Shown here: piece after piece, positions 1 through 11,650 of the stretch | How positions within the stretch are numbered: the first letter of the stretch is position 1 | How the letters are laid out: every line of letters starts with the position of its first letter | Assembly (NCBI RefSeq): GCF_900635815.1 | Contig: NZ_LR134173.1 | Span: 1,520,001-1,584,000 of the forward strand | Length of the DNA stretch: 64,000 nt | Direction of reading: 5' to 3' | Source of the DNA: Legionella cherrii | GTDB lineage: Bacteria; Pseudomonadota; Gammaproteobacteria; Legionellales; Legionellaceae | Notes under the pieces: model-generated | Seen by the model: only the letters and a program-made list of their open reading frames with translations | What the model was told of the DNA's origin: nothing | The model's database searches: none | Program-made: the position numbers and the translations under genes

Positions 1-365
1 TCATGACGCGTGATAAACCGACGCTGCTGCAAGATGTATTGGCGATGAGATCCAAAATGGAGCAACATCAAGATCGCAATCCTATTTCTGGTGGGTTATT
101 GGATTTGGAATTTTTGGTGCAGTTTTTAATACTTCATTTGGGAGCCCCTTCTTTATCACGATATACGCATACGTTAAGTCAAGTCCATCATTTGTTTTTA
201 GCCGGTGTTTTAAGCAAAGAGCACTACAGTTTTTTAAAGAAAGCATACAAAAAACACCATCAGTTATTGCATCAGAATATATTGCGTCCGGGGGTTGTGA
301 ATCATGAAAACATGCAAGATGAGATATTGAGTGTGTGCAAAGAACTTTATAATCAGGCGAAATAG
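1..365 (+). CDS. glnE: Bifunctional glutamine synthetase adenylyltransferase/deadenylase, C-terminal fragment
   Basis: This is the C-terminal 120 or so residues of GlnE, which adds and removes AMP on glutamine synthetase to match its activity to nitrogen status. The reading frame is open at the left edge, so the gene begins outside the window. The stretch GGLLDLEFLVQ followed by a helical tail matches the end of the second nucleotidyltransferase domain and C-terminal helical part of GlnE, where E. coli has a GGITDIEF sequence. The internal ATG at base 3 is not a likely start because the family is over 900 residues long. A palindrome follows the stop codon and could end transcription. The assignment rests on recalled family motifs. 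Confidence 0.82.
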   Translation, partial: MTRDKPTLLQDVLAMRSKMEQHQDRNPISGGLLDLEFLVQFLILHLGAPSLSRYTHTLSQVHHLFLAGVLSKEHYSFLKKAYKKHHQLLHQNILRPGVVNHENMQDEILSVCKELYNQAK

Positions 366-376
366 TTTTTTATCTG

Positions 377-403
377 TAGCCCGTATTGGCGTAATACAGG
401 CTA
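377..403. repeat. Palindromic repeat / possible bidirectional terminator
   Basis: The interrupted palindrome TAGCC-GTATT ... AATAC-GGCTA lies between the convergent ends of glnE and rimO. Related TAGCC/GGCTA palindromes occur near 28,970, 14,558 and 47,401. It may be both a dispersed chromosomal repeat and a transcription stop for both genes, although no long T-run follows on either side. Confidence 0.5.
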
Positions 404-429
404 ACAGATCCTGAGGAGAAGCTTATCTT

Positions 430-1737
430 TTACTTGAATTCCGCATAGAGATCATAATCATCACTATCGGTAATCAGGACTTCCGCAAACGATCCCACTT
501 TAACGCCGGGAGTTGGTGGCAGAATAACAAGTCCGTCGATTTCTGGGGCATCACTTTGGCTTCGGGCAATAATTTGTTCTGCGTTGACTTCATCGATTAA
601 TACGGTTTGCATACTGCCAATTTTATTTTCTAATTTATCGCGGCTAATTTCTGCCTGTAATTGCATAAAGCGATGGTAACGTTCCTCTTTAACTTCTTCC
701 GGTACGGGGTCGCTTAATTCATTCGCTTTAGCCCCTTCAACTGGTGAGTACTTGAAACAGCCTACGCGATCTAACTGAGCTTCCTCGAGAAAATCGAGTA
801 ATTCCTCAAATTCTTCTTCAGTTTCTCCGGGAAAACCAACAATAAAGGTTGAACGTAATGTTATGTCGGGGCAAATTTCTCGCCAAGAAGCGATACGCAG
901 CAAGGTATTTTCACTACTTGCAGGACGCTTCATTGCTTTAAGTACCCGCGAATTAGCATGCTGTAATGGGATATCTAAATACGGAAGAATCAGACCATCT
1001 CGCATTAAAGGGATGATCTCATCGACATGCGGGTAAGGATAAACATAATGCAGGCGAATCCAAATGCCTAACTCTCCTAATTGTTCGCACAAATCATAAA
1101 AACGAGTATCAACGCTTTTTCCTTTCCAGGTTATCGGTTGATAGCGAGTATCCACTCCATAAGCGCTTGTATCTTGGGAAATCACTAAAATTTCATTAAC
1201 CCCTGCGTCTTTTAATTTTTGCGCTTCGGTTAATACTTGGGCCATGGGGTAGCTTTGCAGTTTTCCACGCATAGTAGGAATAATACAAAACGTACATTTT
1301 TGATTGCAGCCTTCAGATATTTTCAAATAGGCATAATGACGTGGCGTTAATTTAATCCCTTGGGGAGGAATCAACTGTGTAAACGGATCGGCGGGTGGAG
1401 GTAGATGCTGATGAACGGCATTCACTACTTCTTCATAGGCATGCGCACCACTAATGTGCAGAACATCTGGACAGGCTTCTTTGATAATCTCGGCTTTGGC
1501 ACCGAGACAACCTGTAACAATAACACGTCCGTTCTCCGCCATTGCTTCTTTAATAGTGTCCAAAGACTCCTTGACGGCGCTATCAATAAACCCGCAAGTA
1601 TTAATCACTACAACACCTGCATCCTGATAACTGGATACCAATTCATATCCCTGCGCACGCAGTTGGGTAATGATGCGCTCGGAATCTACCAGAGCTTTGG
1701 GACAACCCAAGCTAACAAATCCTACTTTATGATTCAT
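430..1737 (-). CDS. rimO: Ribosomal protein S12 (aspartate-89) methylthiotransferase RimO
   Basis: RimO is a radical-SAM enzyme that adds a methylthio group to an aspartate of ribosomal protein S12. The 435-residue length is normal for the family. The N-terminal UPF0004 domain has the three cluster-binding cysteines at C12, C48 and C77. The radical-SAM CxxxCxxC motif is at C144, C148 and C151 in [11 protein letters not shown], and a C-terminal TRAM domain follows. The N-terminus [16 protein letters not shown] is typical of RimO rather than MiaB. The gene is convergent with glnE and appears monocistronic, with about 220 bp separating it from dsbD upstream. Confidence 0.96.
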   Translation of the reverse strand: MNHKVGFVSLGCPKALVDSERIITQLRAQGYELVSSYQDAGVVVINTCGFIDSAVKESLDTIKEAMAENGRVIVTGCLGAKAEIIKEACPDVLHISGAHAYEEVVNAVHQHLPPPADPFTQLIPPQGIKLTPRHYAYLKISEGCNQKCTFCIIPTMRGKLQSYPMAQVLTEAQKLKDAGVNEILVISQDTSAYGVDTRYQPITWKGKSVDTRFYDLCEQLGELGIWIRLHYVYPYPHVDEIIPLMRDGLILPYLDIPLQHANSRVLKAMKRPASSENTLLRIASWREICPDITLRSTFIVGFPGETEEEFEELLDFLEEAQLDRVGCFKYSPVEGAKANELSDPVPEEVKEERYHRFMQLQAEISRDKLENKIGSMQTVLIDEVNAEQIIARSQSDAPEIDGLVILPPTPGVKVGSFAEVLITDSDDYDLYAEFK

Positions 1738-1957
1738 AAAACTCTAACTGTAAAAAAAGTGAACGAATTATACCTCTTAATGAGTATTATTGTCGACAAG
1801 ATTATGGAGGTTTTAAGTATCTGATTGCATTTAGGTAAATGAGTGGTTATTTTCAAAATGCAGGTGGGCCCAACCTACACGCTCTGCTGTTTCGGGAGAC
1901 CCACATCCGTCCTTAAGGCATTTTCATTCCTAGTGGAGGAAGGATATTTTTTTCTGT

Positions 1958-3718
1958 CTAATTTATCTGCTGTACGATTTTTAAAAATTTATTTGCAGAG
2001 ACTTCGCCAACCAGCTTGAGCTGATTAAGTTCTTTGCCTTGCTCATCAAAAAAGATAAAGGTTGGGGGAGCCACAACATGAAAGTAATTGAGGATGGCTT
2101 TATGTTCCGCAGTGTTTGCGGTGACATCGATTTTAATTACCGTAAAACGCGCCAAAGCTTCTTGTACACGAGGGTCTTTAAATGTGGTTGCATCCATCAC
2201 CTTACAGGATGTACACCAGTCAGCATAAAAATCAAGCATCACCGGATTGCCTTTGGCTTCAGTTAACGCTTTTTTTATAGAGCTCAAGGTCTGTTCTTGT
2301 TGTGTTTTAATCGCAGTATTAACAGGAGCCGCATTTGCTGATTGGACTGTAGTTAAGGGTTGCAGCGGATTTGTTGCCCCCATGCTTGCTCCCACCAAAA
2401 TCAAGAAACCATAAACCAGTAGGATGAGGCCCACTCCTTGATTGAATTTTTCACGATGGGTTGCTGAATAGGTAAGGGCGCCACTGTAGATTCCTGAAAA
2501 AATAAGCAAACTTGCCCATAACATCATACTGAACAAGGGGGGGGTGATTCGCGAAATAAGCACAATCGCCACCGCAATGAAAATAATACCAAACAATGCC
2601 TTGATGGTATTCATCCAGCTGCCTGTTTCAGGCAACCATTTGCCTGCAGAAGTACCAATAAGCAATAAAGGTGTACCCATTCCCAGGCCTAGAACAAATA
2701 AGGTAAGGCAACCTAAAAGAACATTCCCAGTTTGCGCAATGTAGGTTAATACCCCAATTAATGGCGCTGTAACACAAGGTGAAAGAATCAGGGTGGATAA
2801 ACAACCCATGATCGCAGCCCCGAGATAGTGGCCTCCTCTTTGATTGCTGGAGCCGTGTATTTTTGCTTGCCAGGAATGCGGTAACTTGAATTCATAAAAC
2901 CCAAACATGGATAAGGCTAACAGCAAAAAAATTAGGCTAAATACACCTACAGACCACGGTGATTGCATGCTCACTTGCAGATTGGATCCGAGTAAAGCGA
3001 CAACTGCGCCAATGATTGAATAGGTAATCGACATACTCACTACGTAGCTTAATGAGAGAAAAAAGGCTTTTCGCGTAGTAATTTCCTTACCGTGACCCAC
3101 AATAATCCCAGACAAAACCGGCACCATGGGCAAGATGCAGGGAGTGAATGATAAAAGCAAACCAAAGCCATAAAAAGTAATCAAAATGAGCAACCAATTG
3201 TGACTCGAAAAAACTTTTGTGATTCCCTCATTTTGCGTTTCTTCAGCAACCGCAGGTTGCGTATTGTTGCTTTGCTCCAGGCTTGCTTGGGTTAAAGCCA
3301 AACTGTCATCGATAGTTAACTGAATTGCTTGGGTTTCTGGTGCATAGCAAAAACCATCATCAGAGCAGCCTTGATAGTGTAAGTTCACCAAAGCTTTTCC
3401 AGGTTTATTGCCCAAAATACCTACTGGAATGGTGACGTGATTACGATAAACAGGATACACATGTCCTTGTTTATCTACTTTTTTCTCTGTAGAGGGGAAC
3501 CGAAGGGTGCCTATTTGCACCGTACTGTTCGTTTTGGTCGTTAATTTAATTCGATCGCTGTAGAGAAAATAATTAGGCTTTATCTGGAAATTAATGGCAA
3601 ATGTATTCGGATCCACTGTAGTTACATTGACTTGGAATACTTCTGCAGCAGGAAGAGGGGTTGCATGCAGAGCAAATGTGGTTATGCAACAAAATAACAA
3701 TAAAAACCATTTTCTCAT
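1958..3718 (-). CDS. dsbD: Thiol:disulfide interchange protein DsbD
   Basis: DsbD carries reducing power from cytoplasmic thioredoxin across the inner membrane to periplasmic disulfide isomerases and cytochrome-c maturation proteins. All three parts are visible in the 586 residues. A signal peptide (about 1-24) precedes a periplasmic alpha domain with the pair C118/C124. A multi-span membrane core carries C194 (FTPC) and C315 (SPC). The C-terminal thioredoxin-like gamma domain has the WCTSC pair C502/C505. No cysteine is missing, so it should be functional. A large perfect palindrome lies just upstream, between this gene and the divergent groES. Confidence 0.95.
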   Translation of the reverse strand: MRKWFLLLFCCITTFALHATPLPAAEVFQVNVTTVDPNTFAINFQIKPNYFLYSDRIKLTTKTNSTVQIGTLRFPSTEKKVDKQGHVYPVYRNHVTIPVGILGNKPGKALVNLHYQGCSDDGFCYAPETQAIQLTIDDSLALTQASLEQSNNTQPAVAEETQNEGITKVFSSHNWLLILITFYGFGLLLSFTPCILPMVPVLSGIIVGHGKEITTRKAFFLSLSYVVSMSITYSIIGAVVALLGSNLQVSMQSPWSVGVFSLIFLLLALSMFGFYEFKLPHSWQAKIHGSSNQRGGHYLGAAIMGCLSTLILSPCVTAPLIGVLTYIAQTGNVLLGCLTLFVLGLGMGTPLLLIGTSAGKWLPETGSWMNTIKALFGIIFIAVAIVLISRITPPLFSMMLWASLLIFSGIYSGALTYSATHREKFNQGVGLILLVYGFLILVGASMGATNPLQPLTTVQSANAAPVNTAIKTQQEQTLSSIKKALTEAKGNPVMLDFYADWCTSCKVMDATTFKDPRVQEALARFTVIKIDVTANTAEHKAILNYFHVVAPPTFIFFDEQGKELNQLKLVGEVSANKFLKIVQQIN

Positions 3719-3751
3719 TCTGAAACCTTTATTATGATTATGACAATGAAG

Positions 3752-3828
3752 CCTGGGTAGAGCACAGCGAAACCCGGGATTAGAAATTCATCTAAAAAAT
3801 TCCCGGGTTTCGCTGTGCTCTACCCAGG
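3752..3828. repeat. Perfect 28-bp inverted repeat between dsbD and groES
   Basis: Bases 3752-3779 (CCTGGGTAGAGC...) are an exact reverse complement of 3801-3828, around a 21-base AT-rich spacer. Transcribed from either strand it would form a 28-bp hairpin. It sits upstream of both divergent genes, so it is not a terminator for a flanking gene. It resembles a dispersed palindromic repeat (REP/MITE-like) or a cruciform-forming element. Confidence 0.75.
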
Positions 3829-3917
3829 ATACAGAATTTTACTGATATATACTGTAACTATATCAGAACATCGAGTGGTGTGAAAAAAATAAAATTAAAA
3901 TTTTTTTTATTTTTACC

Positions 3918-3945
3918 CTTGAAACTCTCTTCCTTGTCCCCATAT
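3918..3945 (+). promoter_or_regulatory. Heat-shock (sigma-32/RpoH) promoter of groES-groEL
   Basis: The -35 element CTTGAAA (3918-3924) and the -10 element CCCCATAT (3938-3945) are separated by 13 bp. This is an almost perfect match to the gammaproteobacterial sigma-32 consensus (CTTGAAA, 11-15 bp, CCCCATnT). Transcription should start near 3953, giving a leader of about 50 bases before the groES ATG. No CIRCE inverted repeat is seen. Confidence 0.9.
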
Positions 3946-4003
3946 GGCTCTCAGTAACATTGCAAATTGACTTTTAAAGATTAATTAATCAGGAGATAGA
4001 AGC

Positions 4004-4294
4004 ATGAAAATTCGTCCTTTACACGATCGAGTTGTTGTTCGTCGTATGGAAGAAGAACGTACCACAGCGGGTGGTATTGTTATTCCAGATAGCGCTACTG
4101 AAAAACCAATGCGTGGTGAAATCATTGCTGTTGGCGCCGGTAAGGTATTAGACAACGGTGATGTTCGCGCTTTAGCTGTAAAAGTGGGTGATATTGTCCT
4201 GTTTGGCAAATACTCAGGTACTGAAGTGAAAATCGACGGTAAAGAATTAGTTGTGATGCGTGAAGACGACATCATGGGTGTAATCGAGAAGTAA
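4004..4294 (+). CDS. groES: Co-chaperonin GroES (Hsp10, HtpA)
   Basis: GroES is the 10-kDa lid that caps the GroEL ring during ATP-driven protein folding in the cytoplasm. The 96-residue length is standard. [14 protein letters not shown], the mobile loop region with GGIVIPDSA, and the C-terminal [13 protein letters not shown] are family hallmarks. AGGAGA lies at 3991-3996, eight bases before the ATG. It is the first gene of a two-gene operon with groEL, 25 bp apart, under the heat-shock promoter at 3918. Confidence 0.98.
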   Translation: MKIRPLHDRVVVRRMEEERTTAGGIVIPDSATEKPMRGEIIAVGAGKVLDNGDVRALAVKVGDIVLFGKYSGTEVKIDGKELVVMREDDIMGVIEK

Positions 4295-4307
4295 TCGTTT
4301 CATTTAG

Positions 4308-5969
<1,662 letters not shown>

Positions 5970-5994
5970 GCCTCCTCTCAATTCCTATTCCTTT

Positions 5995-6024
5995 AAAAAC
6001 CCGCCGTAATGGCGGGTTTTTTTA
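5995..6024 (+). terminator. Rho-independent terminator of groES-groEL
   Basis: A GC stem, CCCGCC (6000-6005) with GGCGGG (6011-6016), is preceded by five A and followed by seven T. This is a classic intrinsic terminator about 30 bases after the groEL stop codon. Confidence 0.92.
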
Positions 6025-6102
6025 TTTATAACAGATCCTACCCTAGAATTTTTGAAATGTATCATCCACAATAATTGAGAATTTATAAAGTCAGGAGTGA
6101 TG

Positions 6103-6537
6103 ATGGGAACAATAATTAAAAAGTTGGAAGTAGTTTTGGCCGATACATATGCTTTATACCTTAAAACGCAAAATTATCACTGGCATGTTAAAGGCGTGCA
6201 TTTTAAAAGTTTGCATGAATTATTTGAAATGCAATATAAAGAATTGGCCGAAGCCGTGGATGCTATTGCCGAACGCATTTTAATTATGGGGCATAAGGCT
6301 CCTGCGACATTTACAGCACTAAATCAATTAAAGACAATTAAGGATGGTGATTCCAACTTCGATGCGAATCGAATGGTGAGCGATTTAGCTCAGGATCATG
6401 GCGCTTTGGTTAAGGATTTAAATGCAACAATTAAACTGGCTCAAGAGCATGGTGATGAAGGGACTGTGGCGTTACTCAGTGAACGCATTGCGGCTCATGA
6501 AAAAGCACGCTGGATGTTAAATGCCTCTACTGTTTAG
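6103..6537 (+). CDS. dps: Dps-family ferritin-like DNA-protection / iron-storage protein
   Basis: Dps-family proteins form 12-subunit shells that oxidise and store iron using peroxide, protecting DNA in stationary phase and oxidative stress. The sequence NYHWHVKGVHFKSLHELFEMQYKELAEAVDAIAERI contains the family's inter-subunit ferroxidase pattern (His ... Asp/Glu ... Glu). GTG and two ATG codons are in frame at 6097-6105. The Shine-Dalgarno AGGAG at 6093-6097 overlaps the GTG, so ATG 6103 is preferred, giving 144 residues. There is no lysine-rich N-terminal tail of the kind that binds DNA in E. coli Dps, so iron detoxification may be the main role. Confidence 0.88.
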   Translation: MGTIIKKLEVVLADTYALYLKTQNYHWHVKGVHFKSLHELFEMQYKELAEAVDAIAERILIMGHKAPATFTALNQLKTIKDGDSNFDANRMVSDLAQDHGALVKDLNATIKLAQEHGDEGTVALLSERIAAHEKARWMLNASTV

Positions 6538-6568
6538 TATTTTTCGAGATTATTGATATTCATCAAGC

Positions 6569-6596
6569 CCCGGTTAGGCGCAAAGCTCTAACCGGG
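6569..6596. terminator. Hairpin between dps and motB
   Basis: CCCGGTTAG (6569-6577) pairs exactly with CTAACCGGG (6588-6596). No U-run follows on the plus strand, so termination efficiency is uncertain. It lies between convergent dps and motB. The rest of 6538-6792 holds no convincing gene. Confidence 0.45.
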
Positions 6597-6792
6597 AGTC
6601 GTTTAGGACCTTTGAACAGAAGGATTGCATTTGGCGCATCTTCTGTGAAAATAATGCTTGGGTAGCCTCATATATTGATATATGGTCCGTTTTATACGGT
6701 ATTTTTTTTCAATCTGAACCAAAATAACTCCCCTCCCAGGATTGAAGCATACCTCATGCACGGTTAAGTCCCAGTTCTGAATTGTCGCATGT

Positions 6793-7782
6793 CTAGTGAG
6801 TACTCTTATTCGTGGTATCACCAGTATTGATGGTATTCGAATTACTAGTATTAGACTGTATTTGATTACTCGGATTTGACTTATTGATCATAATATGATC
6901 ACCCTTTAAAATTAAATTCTCATTAGGGCTGCTTTTCATAACAATAATACTGATTCGACGATTTTCAGGGGCATATGGGTCTTTTAAATTTAGGAGCATC
7001 GTTGAACCAAAACCAGATACCCGTTTGACACGATCTGGGTTTAGCCCGGCTTTAATGAGTGCGCGGCGAGCTGCATTTGCTCTTTGGGTAGATAATTCCC
7101 AGTTGGTGTACTCTAATTCATCTGGATTATGGTAGGGATGAGCATCGGTATGTCCTTCGATTATAATTGCATTGGGAACGGTGCTTAATAGTTTGGCAAT
7201 CTGTGCAAACATAGGGTCCATATTGGGGTTGAGCTTATCTGAACCCACATCAAACATAGATTGATCTTTATTATCAACTAATTGGATGCGCAACCCATTG
7301 GACACAATACGCATTAGTAATCGATTTTTTAATCCTGAAAGAGAAGGATCTTGTTGGATGCTTAAATTAATTTGTGATTTTAATTCTTCAAGTTTTTGGG
7401 TTTGCTCTTTATCTGATTGAATGACTTGAATGTCTTGGGCTTGTTTACTTTGCGTGGATGCCTTATCAGTTGTAGAAACTTGACCATTGGTGTCCTTGAT
7501 ATTGGGTCCTCCGCCTTTAAGATTTATTTGCTGATTGCCTACGTTTTTACCGCCAAAAAAAGTTATTTTCATTGGCTGTTTAAAATATTCCGCAATACCA
7601 TCTTTTTGCGCTTTATTCAGTGATGCAATCAGCCACATCAACAAAAAGAAGGCCATCATGGCGGTAACAAAATCGGCAAAAGCGATTTTCCATGAGCCTC
7701 CATGATGCTTGTGTTGATTTTTTTTGATTTTTCGAATTATTGGGCTTGAACCCGCTTTTCCTTTACCACCATTGTCACTCAT
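6793..7782 (-). CDS. motB: Flagellar motor stator protein MotB
   Basis: MotB anchors the stator to peptidoglycan and, with MotA, forms the ion channel that drives flagellar rotation. After a basic N-terminal segment there is one transmembrane helix in FADFVTAMMAFFLLMWLIAS, carrying the essential channel aspartate. A charged linker precedes the C-terminal OmpA-like peptidoglycan-binding domain (IIIEGHTDAHPY ... GFGSTMLLNLKDPYAPENRRISIIV). The 329-residue length is normal. A Ser/Asn/Thr-rich tail of about 45 residues follows the OmpA domain. The gene lies 12 bp downstream of motA in one operon. Confidence 0.93.
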   Translation of the reverse strand: MSDNGGKGKAGSSPIIRKIKKNQHKHHGGSWKIAFADFVTAMMAFFLLMWLIASLNKAQKDGIAEYFKQPMKITFFGGKNVGNQQINLKGGGPNIKDTNGQVSTTDKASTQSKQAQDIQVIQSDKEQTQKLEELKSQINLSIQQDPSLSGLKNRLLMRIVSNGLRIQLVDNKDQSMFDVGSDKLNPNMDPMFAQIAKLLSTVPNAIIIEGHTDAHPYHNPDELEYTNWELSTQRANAARRALIKAGLNPDRVKRVSGFGSTMLLNLKDPYAPENRRISIIVMKSSPNENLILKGDHIMINKSNPSNQIQSNTSNSNTINTGDTTNKSTH

Positions 7783-7794
7783 GCTGTAACCTCA

Positions 7795-8703
7795 TTAACT
7801 CGGGGTAGGTTCAGCAGCAGAACCCTCAGCGCTGGATGAGGATGCGGCCGGTTTGAAATTTTTAATTTCGTCATTAAGCTGGGAGAAAGAGGGACGTTGA
7901 CCCGAAAACAATACCTTACGCCCAAATTCAACGGCAATAATGGGAGGATTATTATGTAAACTCGCTAGAATTGTTGCTTTAATGCAGTGCAGCATCAACT
8001 GGGTCTGATTGGCATGATGTTCCATTGCTGATGCAACGGGACCAATAAAGCCATAACCGATTAAAATACCTAAAAAAGTACCTACCAGAGCATGGGCAAT
8101 GAGTACTCCAAGTTCAGGCGGAGGCAAATTGATCGATTCCATCGTATGGACTACGCCAAGAACTGCAGCAACTATCCCAAAGGCAGGCATCGCATCAGCG
8201 AGTTTCGATAAGGCATTGGCTGGAATCATTTCTTCTTCATGATGTGATTCAATTTCCATGTCAATTAAAGCCTCAAGTTGGAACGGTTGCAGGTTTGAAG
8301 TGATGATCAATCTTAAGTAATCACAAATAAACTCAATCACATGATGGTTTTTCATTAACGAAGGATAAGTATTGAAAATAGGACTTTCTTCTGGTGAGTC
8401 AATGTCTGCTTCCAAAGACATCAATCCTTGCTGCCGCGCTTTATTCAGTAGATTGTATAAAAGGCCTAATAAATTAGTATTGTTCTCCTTCACGGATTTT
8501 TCACCACGAAATACTTTAGGTATGGCCTTTAACAGGGATTTTAAAACTGAGGCACTGTTTGCCACGATAAGTGAACCTATGGCAGCCCCAGCGATAATGA
8601 GCAGTTCAATAGGTTGAAAGACTGCTGCGAGATGGCCTCCAGCCAAAGCAAATCCTCCAAAAACACAGAGTAGTATGACTATATAGCCGATTATAATTAA
8701 CAT
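7795..8703 (-). CDS. motA: Flagellar motor stator protein MotA
   Basis: MotA is the multi-span partner of MotB in the flagellar stator. The 302 residues show two N-terminal membrane helices (from residue 1 and about 33), a charged cytoplasmic loop, and two more helices around 165-235 (MPAFGIVAAVLGVVHTM ... ALVGTFLGILIGYGFIGP). PAFGIVAAVLGV and GTFLGILIGYG are typical of the MotA/ExbB family. The C-terminal tail is rich in Ser, Ala and Glu. It is first in the operon and probably under flagellar-class regulation, though no sigma-28 promoter was identified with confidence. Confidence 0.92.
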   Translation of the reverse strand: MLIIIGYIVILLCVFGGFALAGGHLAAVFQPIELLIIAGAAIGSLIVANSASVLKSLLKAIPKVFRGEKSVKENNTNLLGLLYNLLNKARQQGLMSLEADIDSPEESPIFNTYPSLMKNHHVIEFICDYLRLIITSNLQPFQLEALIDMEIESHHEEEMIPANALSKLADAMPAFGIVAAVLGVVHTMESINLPPPELGVLIAHALVGTFLGILIGYGFIGPVASAMEHHANQTQLMLHCIKATILASLHNNPPIIAVEFGRKVLFSGQRPSFSQLNDEIKNFKPAASSSSAEGSAAEPTPS

Positions 8704-8724
8704 TTTTATTCGCTCTCCTAACCT

Positions 8725-9462
8725 CTATTTAAGATAATCGTGAACAACGCGACCATAAGGCAAGGTGAGATCGGTTAATAAATGGACTCCATTTACTATG
8801 CGTCGTATGGGAAGATTCGCTACCGGAGCCAAGGCATGGTGTGCTAATTGCAGTTGAGCTGGTCCTTGCCATGCACCTTTAACCACAACATCTTCAAGAT
8901 AATACTCAACCAATTCACAAATTCGCACACTACCGTCCACATGAGGAATAATCTTAAGTAAATAATTGGGAGTACTCATTGATTCGGCAACCTTTTTTAC
9001 ATCTAGTGCTTCATATTTGTAACCCATAGTGGCTGTCGCGATACGACAAGGTCCATATTCTAAGGTACCTAACAAAGTTTCATGGACAACTTCCAGTTTG
9101 GGTTGGGCCAGTTTTTTAGGGAATCCCCATATTTCACGACCACCTGCTATGGGAGGGAGATCATCTAAAAACATTGCATGGGTGTAATTTCCCATTTTAC
9201 CCTTGTAGCGAACAGGGATGACTTGCCCAGACTCGGTATAGTCACCAAATCCCGTGGAATCTGGCATCCGAATGAATTCGAATTTGACTAAAGGCTCTAC
9301 TACCTCCAATGGGGCAGGAACTACTTCCCGCAACACATCCATGTCAGTTTCATAGGTAATTGTTAAAAACTCCCTGTTAATAAAACGGTATGGGCCACGA
9401 GGATAAGATGGACTGACGAGTGGCATGGCAAATGCTTGTTTTTTTACCTCTGCTTCATTCAT
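8725..9462 (-). CDS. adc: Acetoacetate decarboxylase
   Basis: Acetoacetate decarboxylase converts acetoacetate to acetone and CO2 through a Schiff base on lysine. The conserved [11 protein letters not shown] is present, with the paired active-site lysines at residues 116-117 of a 245-residue product. GGAG lies seven bases before ATG 9462, so that start is preferred over the in-frame TTG at 9468. It overlaps the end of the patatin gene by 8 bp and closes a three-gene operon bdhA-patD-adc. The context suggests ketone-body/polyhydroxybutyrate turnover: BdhA makes acetoacetate from 3-hydroxybutyrate and this enzyme could remove it. Confidence 0.9.
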   Translation of the reverse strand: MNEAEVKKQAFAMPLVSPSYPRGPYRFINREFLTITYETDMDVLREVVPAPLEVVEPLVKFEFIRMPDSTGFGDYTESGQVIPVRYKGKMGNYTHAMFLDDLPPIAGGREIWGFPKKLAQPKLEVVHETLLGTLEYGPCRIATATMGYKYEALDVKKVAESMSTPNYLLKIIPHVDGSVRICELVEYYLEDVVVKGAWQGPAQLQLAHHALAPVANLPIRRIVNGVHLLTDLTLPYGRVVHDYLK

Positions 9463-10618
9463 TTTCAAACTCCGATTTTAAATGTTTGTTAGGTGACATA
9501 TCGTAAACAGCAATCCCTGTTGTTTGAGAAACCTTTTGATTCCAAGGTGATTTTTTAATGGCTCTTCTTCCATCTAAGTAGCCATTATTTATGCGTTCTA
9601 AAATACTTTTTTGTGAAAATTCATAGTCTTTTGAAGAAAGCTCTGACTCATCGTACTCATATAAAAAACGAACCACAGAGACTGTAGATTGGTGTCCACG
9701 TCCGATACAAAGTTTTAGTTCTGGGTTTCCTCGTTCCTCTTCTGGAACATAGCGAGAGAGTATATGAATGGTATTCTTTAAAGCATGGATCTGTTGATAC
9801 ATGCTAATCGCCTGGGAAAACCGGCTGGAGTATTCTATATCTTTTTGTCGCTTCATCACTTCATCTAGAGAGGTTGGATACAAACCATAAGAGTCAAATA
9901 AGTGAATCGCAAAGCAAAGTAAATCGCGAGGGCATCGATTTACCGATAATACGTAAGTTGCTGGTGAGTTGCTGGAAATTCCACCATCCCAATAATATTC
10001 TCCTTCAATCTCAACAGCCGGAAAACCAGGGGGTAATGCACCACTGGCCATAATATGTTCGGGTCCGATTTTGGTATCTTGTGAATCAAAATACACCATT
10101 TCCCCTCTGCGAATTTCAACAGCGCCGATACTTAAACGAATTGATTTGGAGTTGATGCGATCAAAGTCGATAAATTGCTCCAGAGAGGATTTTAAGTATT
10201 GGGTATCATAAAAACTTATGGTATCGGGTTTGTCATAATATCCCATGAGCAAAGGAGGGAAACGAGGTGTAAAAAAGCCCGGTTGACCCCAAAGTAAAGC
10301 GCATTGAGCAGATAAAAAATGTTCAAGTTTTCGACTTTCACCATCATTAGGTAGAAGGTTAGGCTTGATGAAAGAGGGGGTGGCAATCTTTTGCCAAAAT
10401 TGATACATTTTTTCGACGCGTACCCCAGGCGGGTTACCGGCTGCGATAGCTGCATTAATCGCGCCTATTGAGGTGCCAACAAACCAATCAGGGTCGTAAC
10501 CGGCTTCATCCAAGGCATGTACCACTCCCACTTGATAGGCGCCTAAAGCGCCTCCACCTTGAAAACAGCAGGCAACATGTAGATGCTTGTTCGATTTACT
10601 TTTTTTTGTCCGGGCCAT
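9455..10618 (-). CDS. patD: Patatin-like phospholipase (PatD-like)
   Basis: Patatin-family enzymes are lipid acyl hydrolases with a Ser-Asp dyad. The oxyanion motif GGGALGAYQ is at residues 21-29, the nucleophile elbow GTSIG has Ser50, and the partner Asp lies in [12 protein letters not shown] near residue 215. The protein is 387 residues. It begins 4 bp after the bdhA stop codon. An operon pairing bdhA with a patatin gene (patD) has been described in Legionella pneumophila, which supports the symbol; the adjacency is seen here directly. No signal peptide is visible. Confidence 0.86.
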   Translation of the reverse strand: MARTKKSKSNKHLHVACCFQGGGALGAYQVGVVHALDEAGYDPDWFVGTSIGAINAAIAAGNPPGVRVEKMYQFWQKIATPSFIKPNLLPNDGESRKLEHFLSAQCALLWGQPGFFTPRFPPLLMGYYDKPDTISFYDTQYLKSSLEQFIDFDRINSKSIRLSIGAVEIRRGEMVYFDSQDTKIGPEHIMASGALPPGFPAVEIEGEYYWDGGISSNSPATYVLSVNRCPRDLLCFAIHLFDSYGLYPTSLDEVMKRQKDIEYSSRFSQAISMYQQIHALKNTIHILSRYVPEEERGNPELKLCIGRGHQSTVSVVRFLYEYDESELSSKDYEFSQKSILERINNGYLDGRRAIKKSPWNQKVSQTTGIAVYDMSPNKHLKSEFENE

Positions 10619-10622
10619 AGGA

Positions 10623-11405
10623 CTACTCCATGAACCATCCGTGACTCACCACCAATGATTGACCTGTCAGCGCATTGGATGCAAAAGAGGCAAAAAATAA
10701 TGCGGTTTGTGCCACATCATCTGTAGTAGTAAATTCGCCATCCACGGTATCCTTAAGCATGACGTTTTTAATGACTTGCTCTTCAGTAATTCCCAGTTCT
10801 TTAGCTTGTTCTGGAATTTGTTTGTCCACTAAAGGTGTGCGTACGAAACCTGGGCAAATGACGTTGGCTCGGACATTATGAGCAGCCCCTTCCTTGGCGA
10901 CCACTTTACACAAACCAAGTAATCCATGTTTTGCAGTGACATAAGGTGCTTTCAATTTAGAGGCTTCTTTAGAATGGACTGAGCCCATATAGATAATACT
11001 GCCTCCCTTACCTGAGGCATACATATGTTTTAGTGCAGCACGAGTGGTTAGAAAAGCTCCATCCAGATGAATGGATAATAATTTTTTCCAATCCGAAAAA
11101 GCCAACTGTTCTAGTGGGCTGATAATTTGAATCCCAGCGTTACTGACTAACACATCCACGCCGCCAAAGTATTTTGCAACCTCATCAACACCTTTATTGA
11201 CTTCATCTTCATTGGTGACGTTCATGGCAACTGCCATCGCTTCTCCACCCTTAGACTTTAATTCTTCAGCTGTATTTTGGGCTTGCTCGAGATTAAGATC
11301 GGCAATAGCAACCTTAGCTCCTTCTTTGGCATAAACAAGGGCGATTTCTTTACCTATTCCACTGGCCGCACCGGTAATTATTGCTACTTTATTTTTTAAG
11401 CGCAT
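10623..11405 (-). CDS. bdhA: D-3-hydroxybutyrate dehydrogenase
   Basis: BdhA oxidises 3-hydroxybutyrate, the breakdown product of stored polyhydroxybutyrate, to acetoacetate with NAD. It is a short-chain dehydrogenase. The nucleotide motif [12 protein letters not shown] is near residue 12, NAG is in VSNAGIQ, and the catalytic Ser and YxxxK lie in [21 protein letters not shown]. An upstream in-frame codon would add 12 residues, but AAGGA sits eight bases before ATG 11405, giving 260 residues, the usual family length. It heads the bdhA-patD-adc operon. Confidence 0.92.
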   Translation of the reverse strand: MRLKNKVAIITGAASGIGKEIALVYAKEGAKVAIADLNLEQAQNTAEELKSKGGEAMAVAMNVTNEDEVNKGVDEVAKYFGGVDVLVSNAGIQIISPLEQLAFSDWKKLLSIHLDGAFLTTRAALKHMYASGKGGSIIYMGSVHSKEASKLKAPYVTAKHGLLGLCKVVAKEGAAHNVRANVICPGFVRTPLVDKQIPEQAKELGITEEQVIKNVMLKDTVDGEFTTTDDVAQTALFFASFASNALTGQSLVVSHGWFME

Positions 11406-11609
11406 GATTACAATCCTTGTATTTTTTGGGTTAATGATCAATCGGTTAGGATTAACCTGAAATTCCTTTTAAAAAGTATAGCAATGGAAATTTGATATTG
11501 CTTTATATTATTAAGTTTTTTTATTGGTTAAAGAAAATTCCATAAAACATGTTCTAATTTTTTGCAGAAAAATAGTGTCTTTCACTTTGATTCATCATGA
11601 GAATAAAAC

Positions 11610-11637
11610 ACCCTTAACCTCAAAAAAGGTTAAGGGT
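11610..11637 (-). terminator. Intrinsic terminator after the glycine-zipper lipoprotein gene
   Basis: ACCCTTAACCT (11610-11620) and AGGTTAAGGGT (11627-11637) form a perfect 11-bp stem. Read on the minus strand the stem is followed by GTTTT. It lies 13 bp past the lipoprotein stop codon. Confidence 0.8.
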
Positions 11638-11650
11638 ATTTTGGATTGTA

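Noticed and set aside
6603..6821. 72-residue frame between dps and motB on the minus strand
   Set aside because: It overlaps the motB end, has no ribosome site and has an unconvincing composition.
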